Shown here piece by piece: positions 38,180-50,861 of a stretch of 64,000 nucleotides of DNA (positions are counted from its first letter, which is position 1; each line of letters begins with the position of its first letter). The stretch is taken from NCBI RefSeq assembly GCF_037325665.1, contig NC_090255.1:37716501-37780500 (forward strand), in the 5' to 3' direction. The position numbers and the translations under genes were made by a program. The notes beneath the pieces are model-generated. The model saw only the letters and a program-made list of their open reading frames with translations, was not told the DNA's origin and ran no database searches. The DNA is from Littorina saxatilis (lineage: Eukaryota; Mollusca; Gastropoda; Littorinimorpha; Littorinidae).

Positions 38180-39439
38180 TTTTTTTTTTAGCCTCATAAA
38201 AGAATTCTTTTTTCATACAAAAATATTACTCGGTAGCATGCATGGGTTTTGAAAGCAAGAAAAAGACAAAAATTGCGTACAGGTATTTTGTTGAGACAAA
38301 AAGGCTAATTTTTTTACCCTCACATCCCATTAGCCCAGTGAAAGAAATTAACCCTGTGGTTGCCTATTGTTAACATTTCAATACATTGGAGTATAGACCC
38401 TGGAAATAGAAGAAAAAAGCACCGTAGACTAGAGGCACATGCACACCTGATCAATCTGGCTTTCATGATAATAAGTAAACATACCCATAGCAAAATAACT
38501 TAAACAAATATGTGCATATAGATCAAAGGATAAATAGACTGGCTTATAGGGGAAAATATTCCAGCAGTTCAATTACTTGATATGTCACTCAGAATATACA
38601 TCGACATGTACTTGGCGATATGTGAAACCTGACATCTGGGAAGGCTGGCTCCCATTCCTCAATTAATTTTTTCAAGTTTTTGTAATTAACTACAAGTACA
38701 CAGCAGTGGCACTGTCAAGAGTAAAAAACAAAACGCAACAAGAGTATACTATTAGTTTTTGACAGCAGCACTTTAAGTCACTAATACAACGATTACGTAC
38801 ATGTAAGGATGCAGAAATGCGATTTGATTGAACTTGACTTTTTGACAAATTGCGAAGAACTGTGTATTGGGATCTGAAGGTAAATCATGGTAATGAATAG
38901 CTTCTCTATTGCCCAAGTCCTGTTGCTCCAAGCACTTTACATTGACCTATGTTGACCAAGGTTTTTTTAGCCGAGACTAGCTGTGCTGCATCAGGTCACT
39001 CAGAATTGTAGTAACTGTGTAGAACTGTGTATCAACACGCTGGAATGCAGGCGTTAAATCAATCAATCATATTGATCAAGCTTCATATTGATAAATCGAC
39101 GTTACAGGAAGCGACTGAAGTGACTGTGTGTACGGATATATCCGCACCAGGTCAGATAGAGCCATGTGAGTATAGGGTACGGATATATCCGTACCTGGGA
39201 GACAATGAGTTCCATTGAGCTGACATTTGATGTGTAGCTTGAAAGTAGGGGTACACGCAGTTGCAACAAAACCCTGATGGTGTTACCAAAAAAGTGATTA
39301 CACTGTATGACCAGGTTGAGGCTCAACTCATTTGACACTGAGAATATCAGTACAATGTTAGGACTGGAAATACTGTATACATATATATGTTTTCAGATCC
39401 AGAGCACTTTTCTTATGGAATTACAGAGTTATAATCAAA
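38180..39439. other. intergenic, two GGATATATCC palindromes
   Basis: No gene seen. TACGGATATATCCG occurs at 39131-39144 and 39179-39192, each followed by a CACC or TACC word. Confidence 0.5.
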
Positions 39440-39445
39440 CACAAT

Positions 39446-40274
39446 CAGGGATGTCGTTAGGCGTCGGACATCAGACATATAACGATGAAAATCCCCAAAT
39501 GTCCGATTCACATTGCCGCATGTCGGTCAGATGTCCTATCGTTTTAGCCTGAGCGTGGTCATTGTCCGATATGTACTCCATTCCTTCGGACAGCGCGATA
39601 TTCGTTAATTTTCATTTCAAGATACAAATCTTCTAAAAGACCGAACGCTCTCCTGTTCAGCTGACACTGAAGTTGCCAGTGCCGCATGCGGATCTTTTCT
39701 TTTGTCCGGAATTCCCGAACCATTTGCGGTATGCCCCGTTTGGGTATAACCGTCTCGGTGCAGCGCACTGATCTAGTGGATTATTTTTTAGATCAGTGCA
39801 TGCTACAGGAGTACGGGAGACAACTCCGACTGACTAAATTTGTCGTCTGCTTTTGTTTTCGATACGAAACTAAAGCCTGCAAAAGATCAGCATTAGATAT
39901 AAACCGATCATTTTGTTTTTCAACTTTTATCCAAATCATGCAGTTTGTAATCAAAGTAAGAGCTCTGAAGTTGTTCATGTTGGTTTCTTTTTTGTGGTTT
40001 CTTTGAAACTAAACAAATACAACATTATACGCACACTGTGTTGATGTATTTACTATATTATGTGTGTGTTCTACAGCGCGCGCGCGTGGGTGTGTGTGTG
40101 TGCGAGTGTGTGTGGGTGCATGACTTTGGAACAATTCCATGGAATGTGTTATAAGCTGTTTGGCGCAAATTCATAATGTCCTATTACACTTTCTGAAAGC
40201 GGTCAAATGTCCTATTGATGCTGAAGAACTCAGGACATTTGTCATATTGGTATGAATTTGTAGCAACATCCCTG
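39446..40274. mobile_element. hAT-like fossil 6, 6-bp target site CACAAT
   Basis: Ends CAGGGATGTCG and AACATCCCTG are related inverted repeats. CACAAT is duplicated at 39440-39445 and 40275-40280. Interior has GT-rich tracts near 40060-40115 and no intact ORF. Confidence 0.75.
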
Positions 40275-40280
40275 CACAAT

Positions 40281-41741
40281 GAAACAGTAAATTTTATAAA
40301 CAATTGAAACTAATAATTCACGGTTGGTGTTTGTAGTTGAAAGCTACACACAGTAACTAATGCACTTTTATCCTTTACACAATGCTATATCTACAAGTAC
40401 AAGTAACACTTAACAGTCATAAGGTCTGTATAAAGGCGATGACATAAAGAAACAGACTGTAGTGTAAACCACAACAGTTAAGAATCTCAGCTAAGTTTGA
40501 TTAATTAGTTTCTTTGAAAAAGAAGGAAACACTCAGGTTTTCGCTGACATCCTTAACATTGAAAGACTTTAAGTAACACCAACATATTTTGCAGGAAGAC
40601 GGCGGAGCAACAGGTTATAAATAGATTTGAACATTTTCGGAAAACAGACATGAAATGCACTTGGAACACTGGAAGTTCACATACACAAATAAAACTTAAA
40701 GGGAACGTTTGACGGTTCAAATACATGGAATGATGGTTATTATGATTATTTGTGATGATAATATATATTCTTACAAGATAAGTACAAGGCAAGCTTGGTG
40801 GTGGGTCTGTGATGGTTACATCAATATAAGCTTTGATCTAATGATTACACACACACTGACTAAAGTTTCACTCTATAGCTGTTGCAATACTGTGCTGAAT
40901 TCACCTCAGACTGTGGGACTAGGCTTGAGTTACTGAATTTTTGCCTGGCTATTAAACCCTTCCCTTTAGAATAGTGTGATTTCTGAAAATTCAACTGACC
41001 AGAAGTGAGCAAAAAACACACATAAAAACAAAGCAAAAAAGCCTTGTTACCAATAATTATAATGTAAAATGAATAATGCCAATGATTGCACATGGATGAG
41101 ATTATTAAAGAAGCAAAAGTTTTGCTTTCCTTCACTGGGGACAACAAAAAGATTGAAGCACAAATAACAAAAAGACAAGCTAATAATCCAGCATAAGCAT
41201 GATTATCCTACTAAAGCGAGAGAGACCACTCATGAGATAATAATATCGTTCCAACCACACATCATGACATGTGTATATAATGTAAATGAGGCCGTGTCGA
41301 ATTAGTCTGGCAGGGACCTGCTTTTTCACTGCTTATGATGCCAAAGTCACAGAGATCACAAACGTCATGGAGACACTTTTGCGCCTGCTGTTTCCCCTGG
41401 AAGAGTTTTTTAGAACTAACATATGTCACGCTACACTTTCTAAAGTGACGTTTCTTTCCTTTAAAGATTGCACAAGGCTTTGGAAGAGATCGAGGTTCTA
41501 AAAGAATCATCTGCAATTTGTGTGCCTCGACTGCGGGACATTTTAAGTCAAATGCACGTAAGTACAGTATTTAGGATAAACAGAATACTACATGGCTTGC
41601 TGTGTTTTTATCAACAGCTATTGTGTTTTCATCATGGTAATAGGGACTGTTTTTTTTTTAACGAGATAAGCATGATGCGACTCGTCTATGACTCCTTGGC
41701 ATTAAAAGCAAGCGATCCCTGCACTGATAAGTAAAATCAAA
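40281..41741. other. downstream flank of the minus-strand receptor gene
   Basis: Probably includes its 3' untranslated region next to 41741, but I found no convincing poly(A) signal. Nothing else is recognised. Confidence 0.4.
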
Positions 41742-42641
41742 CTAAATTTTAGGTAACATTGCATTTTCCGGGTCTGAGGGTGATTTGTCTTCGTCTTGAG
41801 GTTTGTGCCTTATCAGGCTGTTCATTTTCTCTTTTAGTGGTTTCCAATATCTATATATTGTTAAGATGAACATAAGACCAAGAATGACTGGAATGAGAAA
41901 AAGGAGGTAGAGGAGAGAAGGATTTGATTTCTCATTCGTTTTGTCTTCTGTGGTCATCGAAGGGGTTGCTTCAGTAGAGGAGGTAGAGTCGGCGCTTGTT
42001 TTGTGGCAGTTGTAGTCGATGTGGATTGTTTGGGAATCGCACATCCCTCCACTGGAGTAGTTGATGTTTCTCGTAGTGTTCACAGGGCACTCTGCAGGGA
42101 CACAGGGGCAGATGTCGTCTTCACCAAATCCATGCTTGCACTTGTCCGGCGGTGTGGGCCAGCCTTCAGGGTGGTAGCCACCTGTGCAGATGCATTGGTC
42201 ATCAGCCGCTGGGCCCCCTCGACACAGAGGTTGTTGCCCTTCCTTGGTGCAGTTGGTCTTGGTCTTTGTGCAGTAGTTGTGGCGAACTTCAGAGGCCATC
42301 CTGTCATTTGGTTCGTAGCGGCCAGCTTCACATGTACGGATTCTTTCTCTGATTCCACTTCCTGTTGACGGTACGTCTAAGTAACGGCCTTTGGGGATCA
42401 GCATGTCTTCTGAGCACTCTGTGTAGATGTGTTGGAACCAAAGTTTGTCATAGTGATTGATACAGATCAGACTCCGGTTGTCACAACAGTGTTGGTTTAT
42501 GTTCTTGTCAATGCCTATCACAGGGCAGTCATTATACTTTGGTAAGTCTTCTTGGCACTTTGGTGTGTCAGCAGTGGTGACCACACCGCTGAACAGTACT
42601 GGATAAGCGATGGCAAGAAAAGCAACGAACTTGCACATCAT
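41742..42641 (-). CDS. Cys-rich type I membrane protein, possible TNF-receptor-like
   Basis: The 299-residue protein starts with a signal peptide (about residues 1-24, FLAIAYPVLFSGVVTTADT), has about 190 extracellular residues with 20 or so Cys, and N-glycosylation sequons at Asn55, Asn130, Asn188 and Asn194. A Ser/Thr stalk (about 215-240), one transmembrane helix (about 242-265, LLYLLFLIPVILGLMFIL) and a 34-residue cytoplasmic tail follow. Cys pairs spaced like CxC and CTGGYHPEG, CKHGFGEDDICPC suggest small disulphide modules of TNF-receptor or EGF style; I cannot assign a family firmly. There is no death domain. The whole CDS lies in one exon that opens at an acceptor (CTATTTCAG) with its first base at 42738. 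Upstream non-coding exons are inferred at 46749-46800 and near 51503-51562. Confidence 0.75.
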   Translation of the reverse strand: MMCKFVAFLAIAYPVLFSGVVTTADTPKCQEDLPKYNDCPVIGIDKNINQHCCDNRSLICINHYDKLWFQHIYTECSEDMLIPKGRYLDVPSTGSGIRERIRTCEAGRYEPNDRMASEVRHNYCTKTKTNCTKEGQQPLCRGGPAADDQCICTGGYHPEGWPTPPDKCKHGFGEDDICPCVPAECPVNTTRNINYSSGGMCDSQTIHIDYNCHKTSADSTSSTEATPSMTTEDKTNEKSNPSLLYLLFLIPVILGLMFILTIYRYWKPLKEKMNSLIRHKPQDEDKSPSDPENAMLPKI

Positions 42642-43206
42642 TGGTGTTGTTTGGGTAGTACAATTTTACTGGCAGCTAGCACCTGAGTCTTGAATTTCTC
42701 CCTTCAGTTGAGTTACAGTCACTTTGAACTTGAGATACCTGAAATAGGACATAAAAGTGCATGTGATTGAGAGACCTAAACAGATTTGTGTTTGAAGGCT
42801 TACAGATTTATTTTTTTCTTGAAGCAATGTTAGTGATGATTTTGATATTTCACATATATTTAAACCATTGTTTCAATCTATGCGTACATTGTTTAATGCT
42901 TGAAATGTATTTTAATTGACATTTTCTGCAAATAATTCGCTCAGGATAAAAAAAACAAGAAAGGTAAGTTGTTTGAACGTTTGTTATTGACAACACAATA
43001 TGTTACATTCACAAACTTTTTGACCGTTGTGGTCGTTTAAGTTTACAGACAAACAAACACAAATAAAACGGAAAAAGACTTATCTGGTAAAAATTTCTGC
43101 TGCTTGCGGAGAAGACACAAGCGAGGTCTGCTGGGTAAAACATTCTGTGAATGTAACGTATTGTTGTCAATAACAAACGTTCCTACAACTTACCTTTTCT
43201 TGTTTT

Positions 43207-44610
43207 TATATTTAGTCAAGTTTTGACTAAATATTTTAACATCGAGGGGGAATCGAAACGAGGGTCGTGGTGTATGTGCGTGTGTGCGTGTGTGTGTAGA
43301 GCGATTCAGACTAAACTACTGGACCGATCTTTATGAAATTTGACATGATAGTTCCTGGGTATGAAATCCCCGAACGTTTTTTTCATTTTTTGAGTCACTT
43401 GAGAAAAAGTGACTATGAAATCGGTCAGTGTTAGTCTGTCCGGCCGGCCGTCCGGCCGGCCGTCCGTAGACACCACCTTAACGTTGGACTTTTCTCGGAA
43501 ACTATCAAAGCGATCGGGCTCATATTTTGTTTAGTCGTGACCTCCAATGACCTCTACACTTTAACGATGGTTTCGTAGACCTTTGACCTTTTTCAAGGTC
43601 ACAGGTCAGCGTCAAAGGAAAAATTAGACATTTTATATCTTTGACAAAGTTCATCGGATGTGATTGAAACTTTGTAGGATTATTCTTTACATCAAAGTAT
43701 TTACATCTGTAGCCTTTTACGAACGTTATCAGAAAAACAAGGGAGATAACTAGCCTTTTCTGTTCGGCAACACACAACTTAACGTTGGGCTTTTCTCGGA
43801 AACTATAAAAGTGACCGGACTCAAATTTTATGTGAACGTGACTCATTGTGTTGTGAATAGCAATTTCTTCCTGTCCATCTGATGCCTCATATAATATTCA
43901 GAACTGCGAAAGTGACTCGATCGAGCGTTTGCTCTTCTTGTTTTATAAATGTCTTTGATGACGTCATATCCGGCTTTTCGTGAAAGTTGAGGCGGCACTG
44001 TCACGCCCTCATTTTTCAACCAAATTGGTTGAAATTTTGGTCAAGTAATCTTCGACGAAGCCCGGACTTCGGTATTGCATTTCAGCTTGGTGGCTTAAAA
44101 ATTAATTAATGACTTTGGTCATTAAAAATTTGAAAATTGTAAAAAAAAAAAAAAAAATTTATAAAACGATCCAAATTTACGTTTATCTTATTCTCCATCA
44201 TTTGCTGATTCCAAAAACATATAAATATGTTATATTCGGATTAAAAACAAGCTCTGAAAATTAAATATATAAAAATTATTATCAAAATTAAATTGTCCAA
44301 ATCAATTTAAAAACACTTTCATCTTATTCCTTGTCGGTTCCTGATTCCAAAAACATATAGATATGATATGTTTGAATTAAAAACACGCTCAGAAAGTTAA
44401 AACAAAGAGAGGTACAGAAAAGCGTGCTATCCTTCTTAGCGCAACTGCTACCCCGCTCTTCTTGTCAATTTCACTGCCTTTGCCATGAGCGGTGGACTGA
44501 CGATGCTACGAGTATACGGTCTTGCTGAAAAATGGCATTGCGTTCAGTTTCATTCTGTGAGTTCGACAGCTACTTGACTAAATATTGTATTTTCGCCTTA
44601 CGCGACTTGT
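43207..44610 (+). mobile_element. repeat family A, copy 3, split by a 550-bp insertion
   Basis: Same ends as copy 1. Sequence is continuous with the family consensus once 43393-43942 is removed. Lies in the inferred first or second intron of the receptor gene, antisense to it. Confidence 0.85.
43393..43942 (+). mobile_element. unclassified 550-bp repeat inserted into family A copy 3
   Basis: It begins AGTCACTTGAGAAAAAGTGAC, a small hairpin, has a CCGGCCGGCCGTCCGG palindrome block near 43440, contains two ACGTTGG(A/G)CTTTTCTCGG stretches, and ends CTCTTCTTGTTTT. No target duplication is clear. Confidence 0.7.
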
Positions 44611-45344
44611 TTTATTCTGAATTTTGGAACGAACTTGGCTGCATCTCTTCGTTTTTGGATTTAATTCTGCCAGGGTTTTTGATGGCCAATGAAAGCGTTG
44701 TACCTCTGAAAGCAATAAGGCAAATCAATGCTCAGGCCTGGGAATGACTACACCTTTCGTCGTAAATACGACGAAGTCCTTTTCTAATTGTGTAAGAAAA
44801 GAGCCTCCGTGTGCCCATAAAAATGCTTAAAACGCAAAATGTTCCCGTCAGTACGCCCACACCACTTTTACTCATTCCCATGCAGGCATGAGTGCTGATT
44901 TAAGTTGAACCAAGCAATGAGGCGTCACAGTAAAACAAATTAGTTCCATCATGGCATTTTGTGTAATTTCCGCTAAATATGATGTCCCTTTTGTGTTTTT
45001 TTAACATGCATATCATAGCCTGCTGTTTACTGCCAACATGATTGCTTATTTGCATTATTTGTGGTCATGTGTGTTTTGCCATTAACTGAGCTATATATTG
45101 ATAGTCTTCTACCAAAATCTTTTCAAGAATGTGTTCTCTCTCACTCTCTCTCTCTCATATCCGATTATGACAGTACCCTCAAATGAAAAGTTCAATGATA
45201 GGACGAATATGACGTATGGGCGGTATGCAATAGAAAACAATACCTATTTGACCACATTTTACAATATTAACGTTAAAAACCAGTTAAAACGTATTGTTTC
45301 CTCTTATCTACGTTATAACCAATCTAACCGATTATAACATAGAC

Positions 45345-45779
45345 GGGGTGTTGCAGGTAGCTTTGTTTCCTCCTTGGGGATGAAGCTACCAGGGGAAGGG
45401 ATTGTGTTGGAGGTGCGGGTAGAGGTGTAGCCCTCCCGGTGCTCCCCCTTGGACCTCCCTAGTCTAGGACCCTGGGTCTTCGCGAGGTGGCCATTGTGGC
45501 GTAATCCCTCCGGACTAGCATAACGTTTCCCTATCCCAAGACCGACCGTGCGTGGTCTATGACCACATCCTCTACGAGGTGACCCTATCAACTAGGCAGC
45601 GAAAGCCCCTAGGCGAAACACGGCGGATCTAGAGGAGAGAACCTCGATAAAAAATTTGAGCTGCCATGAAGACGGAGCATGTTGGCTGAGGACAGCGGGC
45701 AGACCTTCTGTGCCGACACCCATCTACAGGAGAAAACCAGGCATGCACGCATCAAACCCAACATGGCCATACAAACGGA
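45345..45779. mobile_element. unidentified 435-bp retroposon-like insertion with 11-bp target duplication
   Basis: The sequence ATAACATAGAC flanks both sides (45334-45344 and 45780-45790), the length expected of target-primed retroposition. There is no tRNA-like head or A-rich tail, and I do not recognise the family. Confidence 0.65.
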
Positions 45780-45790
45780 ATAACATAGAC

Positions 45791-46740
45791 CGGTTATAAC
45801 GTATAAAAAAACGTTTCCCCTGAGGTACGTTATAACCGATTCCGACTGTGCGGGAATTGACAAAAGTTCACAACATTGAAAAACAAACAAACAAAAGCGA
45901 AACAAATTATGATGTCTGAATTATATGTTCTAACCTGTTCTTTTTCTGGCGTGGGAACAACAAATATATACATTATAATTGATCTACGTTATTACCAGTT
46001 ACGTTATATCTGATTCATTTTTAGTGATAAATAAGAACAGCGCTGGCCGGGAGAAAATCAAATGTATTTTATAACCGATCTACGTTATAACCGGTTACAT
46101 TAAATTACATATTCTTACCCAATACTTATTTGTATACCAATACCAATTCACATATATAGCAAATAGACTACAATTATGTTTGCATCTGTCGAAATCGCTG
46201 CCTGTCTTTACGGTTAAAGGGAGGTAACATGAGCAAGACAGTTGCTCTGAGCCGTCGTAGTGCGGCTATAGTTATCTCCCATACAGTAATGCACTGCGGC
46301 TGTTAACCGGTTTTCTGTAGTCATTCTCGACTTCAACAGCAACATGTGTGCACGTCACATTTTTTGCTACTCCTTCCACAGACTTTGGGAGCAACCTTAC
46401 TCGTGGATTTTTCGCCTGTCATCCTCTCACTATTCAACTGGGTGAGAGAATTCCAATTCTTGTTGTATAATATGTAAAGCTCTTCTTTATTTCAAACGCA
46501 CAATCATCGCTCCACGGCTATCGCCAGTTGAAGGGAAGTAACTCCTTTTTGACCTGAGTTCAGGATGGGTCCGATTAAGATGGTCTCAATCCGAAAAATA
46601 AATTCTTTACGTAGGGCACCTAGGATGTTCCCGTTCGGTGAGTGTTCAAATGGAAGGGTGTTTGTACTGTGTGTAAAAGCCTGACAGTATCTCTGATGGT
46701 TTACGGGAGGCTTACTGTGCCTTTAAGAGGGTTGTAACAT
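45791..46740. repeat. AT-rich region with repeated ACGTTATAACCGG-type words
   Basis: Imperfect palindromic words (CGTTATAACC, GGTTATAACG) recur at about 45310-45335, 45792-45840 and 46070-46100. No gene seen. Confidence 0.45.
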
Positions 46741-46748
46741 TTACTCAC

Positions 46749-46800
46749 CCAAAAGTGTAATGCAGAATGTCCAAAGCTGTGTAAGTGTTTGATGTCAGAT
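46749..46800 (-). other. inferred non-coding internal exon of the receptor gene (52 nt)
   Basis: On the minus strand a TTTTAACCTTTCAG acceptor, 52 nt of sequence and a GTGAGT donor form a well-built internal exon between the promoter region and the CDS exon. It is duplicated at 47112-47163, where the donor is replaced by poly-C. Confidence 0.45.
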
Positions 46801-47453
46801 CTGAAAGGTTAAAACACAAATGATAACATTATAGAATGAGACGCCAAGCGCTGCACCAGCTTCTATGGTCAGACTTCGACTTTTAAAGTTTGCGCAATAT
46901 GATGTTTTTCATTCTCACTTCTGAGGCTGACCAATAACCAGGGTTCGTACAGGTCATGGAAAACCTGGAAAGTCATGGAATTTGATTTTTAATTTTCCAG
47001 GCCTGGAAAGTCATGGAATTTAACAAAAATAAGAAAGAAACAAAAAATTAACCTTTAGCACGCCAGCGGCTATTTTCGTCGCCCAGCCATTCCCCCCCCC
47101 CCCCCCCCCCCCCAAAAGTGTAATGCAGAATGTCCAAAGCTGTGTAAGTGTTTGATGTCAGATCTGAAAGGTTAAAACACAAATGATAACATTATAGAAT
47201 GAGACGCCAAGCGCTGCACCAGCTTCTATGGTCAGACTTCGACTTTTAAAGTTTGCGCAATATGATGTTTTTCATTCTCACTTCTGAGGCTGACCAATAA
47301 CCAGGGTTCGTACAGGTCATGGAAAACCTGGAAAGTCATGGAATTTGATTTTTAATTTTCCAGGCCTGGAAAGTCATGGAATTTAACAAAAATAAGAAAG
47401 AAACAAAAAATTAACCTTTAGCACGCCAGCGGCTATTTTCGTCGCCCAGCCAT

Positions 47454-47476
<23 letters not shown>
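46751..47476. repeat. 363-bp tandem duplication, two apparently identical units
   Basis: The units start at 46751 and 47114 and each end in a poly-C run. They appear identical, so the event is recent or an assembly artefact at poly-C. Each unit holds the inferred receptor exon and the left end of hAT-like fossil 7. Confidence 0.85.
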
Positions 47477-47486
<10 letters not shown>

Positions 47487-48194
47487 TTTGCCAGCCAGCA
47501 ACGATTTGCGTCGCCAGCACAAGGCTTGTTCGTATGACCAACTTCTCGTTCGTATTTGCATACAAGAATAACGGTATTTTTAACGGCACTTGAGCCAAAG
47601 CGAGGCTCACTTCCTTCCGTTATCTCGTCGTGTCGTCTGCGCTGCATTTGAGTCGGTTTCGTCGAAGTTTTCTGCTTTTGTTTTTGCATCGATAAAGTAC
47701 TTTAGCGCTTTGACAAGCAAGATGGAGGATGATGAGTTTGAAACTTTCTTTCGAGATGTTTCTTGACAACAAAAAGTATGCGGAATTGGAACGAATTACC
47801 AAGGAAGATCTTCGCAATGAACTGTGTATCGCGGTGAAAAAAATGACTGTTCGTCAAGTCACAGTGACGGTTACAAAACGGAATTTACGAAAGTGCAGAT
47901 GGATACAAACAGTGGCTGGTCCAGTTTAGTGAAATGACAGGACCAGCAAACATTACCGATAATCTGACTGCGTAGCAAATGCTTGACTTGCTTGTTGAAG
48001 AGACACTGCGTAGAAACTGACTCAAATTCAGTGCAAAGCAAGCCAGTGTCAAGACTGGCAGTGACAAGACGTAAAAAGTTTGCGTGTTCGGAAATGGCGA
48101 CCTGTGGATCTAGTCATGGAAAATGTTATTGAGGCTCATGGAAAGTCATGGAAAAGTCATGGAATTTTGTTTCTGAAAACCAGTGGGGACCCTG
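46939..48194. mobile_element. hAT-like fossil 7, 6-bp target site AATAAC, left end duplicated
   Basis: Ends CAGGGTTCGTAC and GTGGGGACCCTG. AATAAC is duplicated at 46933-46938 and 48195-48200. A second left end lies at 47302 within the tandem duplication. Subterminal TCATGGAAAGTCATGGAA motifs lie at both ends. A short open stretch near 47722 (MEDDEFETFFRDV) may be a coding remnant. Confidence 0.75.
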
Positions 48195-48200
48195 AATAAC

Positions 48201-50285
48201 ACGTTTATCATTTAGGAAGTTCTTTTTTCGTACGCAGGGATTTACCGTCCGAATGCCCTATTCCCCTCATCCCCTATTCCCTACCCCCAACCCCATTCAA
48301 CGGTGCCCGGAGTAGATGTGAATGAATGCAAATGCGTTAGTACGCTATCATACAGGAACAAACACAACTCCAAATATAGGTTCCCTCCACTGTATTATAC
48401 AGGTATAACAGCATACACACAAATACACACAATCATGAACATAAAGTTTAGGTATTCAAAAATCAGGTACTCACAGGTTTGGATGCAAAAACAAAGCGAG
48501 ATTACAATCCCGTGCACAATTTCACTAACAAAACCCTCTACCCTTCACTAATGTAGAGAAATACACAAACAGTCCGTGAACTCACAGGCACACGATATCT
48601 ACTTTACTGGTATCGACTCACGGCTCGTGTGTAGTCAGAAAAAAACAGTTCAGTTCACATTCCGGCAGACTCAAATCACCGTCTGCTCTGCCTACTAAAC
48701 ACTCATATCTTATGTACTTAAATATCTTATAGACATATTTTAACTCTGTTTATACACAGAATTACACAGCGTCTATGGCCGTTCACTAGGAAATGTATCT
48801 GAATACTAATTCCTTCCACTGGCGACCTCGGTCTACTCAGATCCTTTCGTCCTGTGACCTCTATGGTCCAACTATACAGACAACCATAACCTTGCAATAA
48901 CTTTGCGAAATCCCGTCGCATTTCAGCTATGCTGGTCTAGAGTTATGATACTTCGGCGGCTTCTCAGATCCTTCATACTTGTCATCTGGCCGCTATCTCC
49001 CTCTCAGACCGGTTATACGACGCACTGCACAACATAAATAGCGGACATCTTTTCTTAGATATCTGTCTGCTATGTTTACAGTTTACAGTGATAGTCGATT
49101 CAACTTATGCGATAAACACTCTAGCGATATTCGAATGTTTATTCCATTTACCTGTTAAGTGCTTTCTTGTCGCATCTATCCGGGCTTCCTCCCTCCCGGC
49201 CGATTACTTGGACAACCCCTCAATGTCCAGGGACAGTGGTAAAGTGTAACAATACCCTCGTTGCGATTTACAACATCAACTATTCCCGGTCAGTGAGCTG
49301 AACTCACAGTGCGTGCCACACACTTTGCTATGTCACGTTATATCTCTGGTTAGCGCTCTAAAAGCGTGGAGGATATCACTGTCAAACTTTGCCTGTTACA
49401 GTGTTATTCGTGATTTCCTTCACAGTATAGACGTTCTCCCAAAATAACTGTCAGGATTTTTAAGTGGTGTGGTAGAGTGAGAACACCTTTTACAAGGACA
49501 AGCTTCCATTTGGCTTTATCCTGCTATCAGGATGGACAGCTTATTCTGATTTGTGTGTTATGCAGCTTACGCGCAATATGATACCCTTTTCTTTCAAAAA
49601 TGTGCACATCGGAGCCGGTCCCTTTATTACTGATTGCTTGCTGATCACCGGAGAGTTTGCTAAGCACATGTGTTTTCCTAAATGGAGTAGCTCAGGAACC
49701 GACTAGTAGGTTATGGAGCCCCATAACACAGTTCACCAGTTACAGCTCTCAAAATAGCTGACAGCCCTTTGTTTTGCTCACACTGATATGACTTGTGCAT
49801 GGCACAGTGGTAAAGTGCTCTGAACAAAACATCGTGTGATTGAAAATTCAAGCCCTGCCATGGCGAATTTTTTGGCTTTTTAAATCTTTCAATCTTCTTT
49901 TAGTTTATTTACTCCATTCTTTTTTTTTTCAAAGAGAGTCACTGCATGAGTCAGCCATCACTGAATTTGTCCGCAAACCAAGCAGTGTGAAGCACTAGTC
50001 CCAGGCTAGAAGCAACATTTATCAACAAAATGCAATACAAAAATCATTAACATGGGAACAAAACATAACAAACTTTTTCCCTAGTTATGACAAAACATAA
50101 GTCTGTACGCATTGAGTTACTTTGACACTTGCGAACCTGTCATGACCGGATGTAACTGCGTTCGGGTATTTGTGTGAAGATGTTTAAGAGTAAGTAATTA
50201 AATTTTAAAAAATCACCCTTTTGTTCGGTCGAGGCACAGAATGCATGACACCACGTACCTCCACGTCTGAGATTTACGATGCAAT
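48201..50285. other. unassigned sequence in the inferred receptor intron
   Basis: 48236-49510 looks like one coherent non-coding block, possibly repeat-derived, but I cannot define ends or family. No protein motif on either strand. Confidence 0.4.
49795..49935 (+). mobile_element. possible degraded tRNA-derived SINE
   Basis: GCATGGCACAGTGGTAAAGTG resembles an A-box head, with AAATTCAAGCCCT as a weak B box and GCATGGC/GCCATGG nearly pairing as an acceptor stem. The anticodon arm is poor. Confidence 0.4.
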
Positions 50286-50291
50286 CACCAA

Positions 50292-50855
50292 CAGACCTGT
50301 TTACCCTTACGATTTTGGCGTAATTTATTACGATTTTCGGCAAAAAATACGCCATTCCGCTATCCGTGTCAAGACTACGATTTTCATAAATAAAAAAAAA
50401 TGTAAAAAAAAAATCAATTATAATCAATTCACATGTTTGGCATTGTTTTTTTCAATGCCAAAATGGGGTGAAACAGCACAGCACTGACCATGTCTGTCTG
50501 ATGAGACGCTGGAGAGCCTTATTCTAGTGGTGAAGTCTTGCCCTCACTCATTCGGCAAGCGCAAGTACAGTAGAGAAGCGCTTGACACACTGAAAAAGGC
50601 CAGCTACTACGAGCAAAAGAATCAGTGATGCATGTGCTTTTGATGTGATCTTCTTTGAAATTATGACTACAAAAACTGACTGATGTGTTTTGTTTGTGAA
50701 TGATGGATATATGTGCATGATTGCGTTTCGCAGACACAGTTGTCATGTGCGTTGTAATTGGCGACGAATGCTGGATGATTACTATTTTTGTGCCAGGATT
50801 ACTATTTTTGGGGCTGAGCATTACTCCAAAACACTTATGGGGGTAAACAGGTCTG
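50292..50855. mobile_element. hAT-like fossil 8, 6-bp target site CACCAA
   Basis: Ends CAGACCTGTTTACCC and GGGTAAACAGGTCTG are exact inverted repeats. CACCAA flanks both sides (50286-50291 and 50856-50861). An open stretch at about 50500-50628 (LESLILVVKSCPHSFGKRK to a stop) could be the tail of a former transposase. Confidence 0.82.
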
Positions 50856-50861
50856 CACCAA

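Noticed and set aside
48236-49510. Possible long-terminal-repeat-like or other retroelement block
   Set aside because: No defined ends, no second copy, no target duplication and no coding sequence; left as unassigned.
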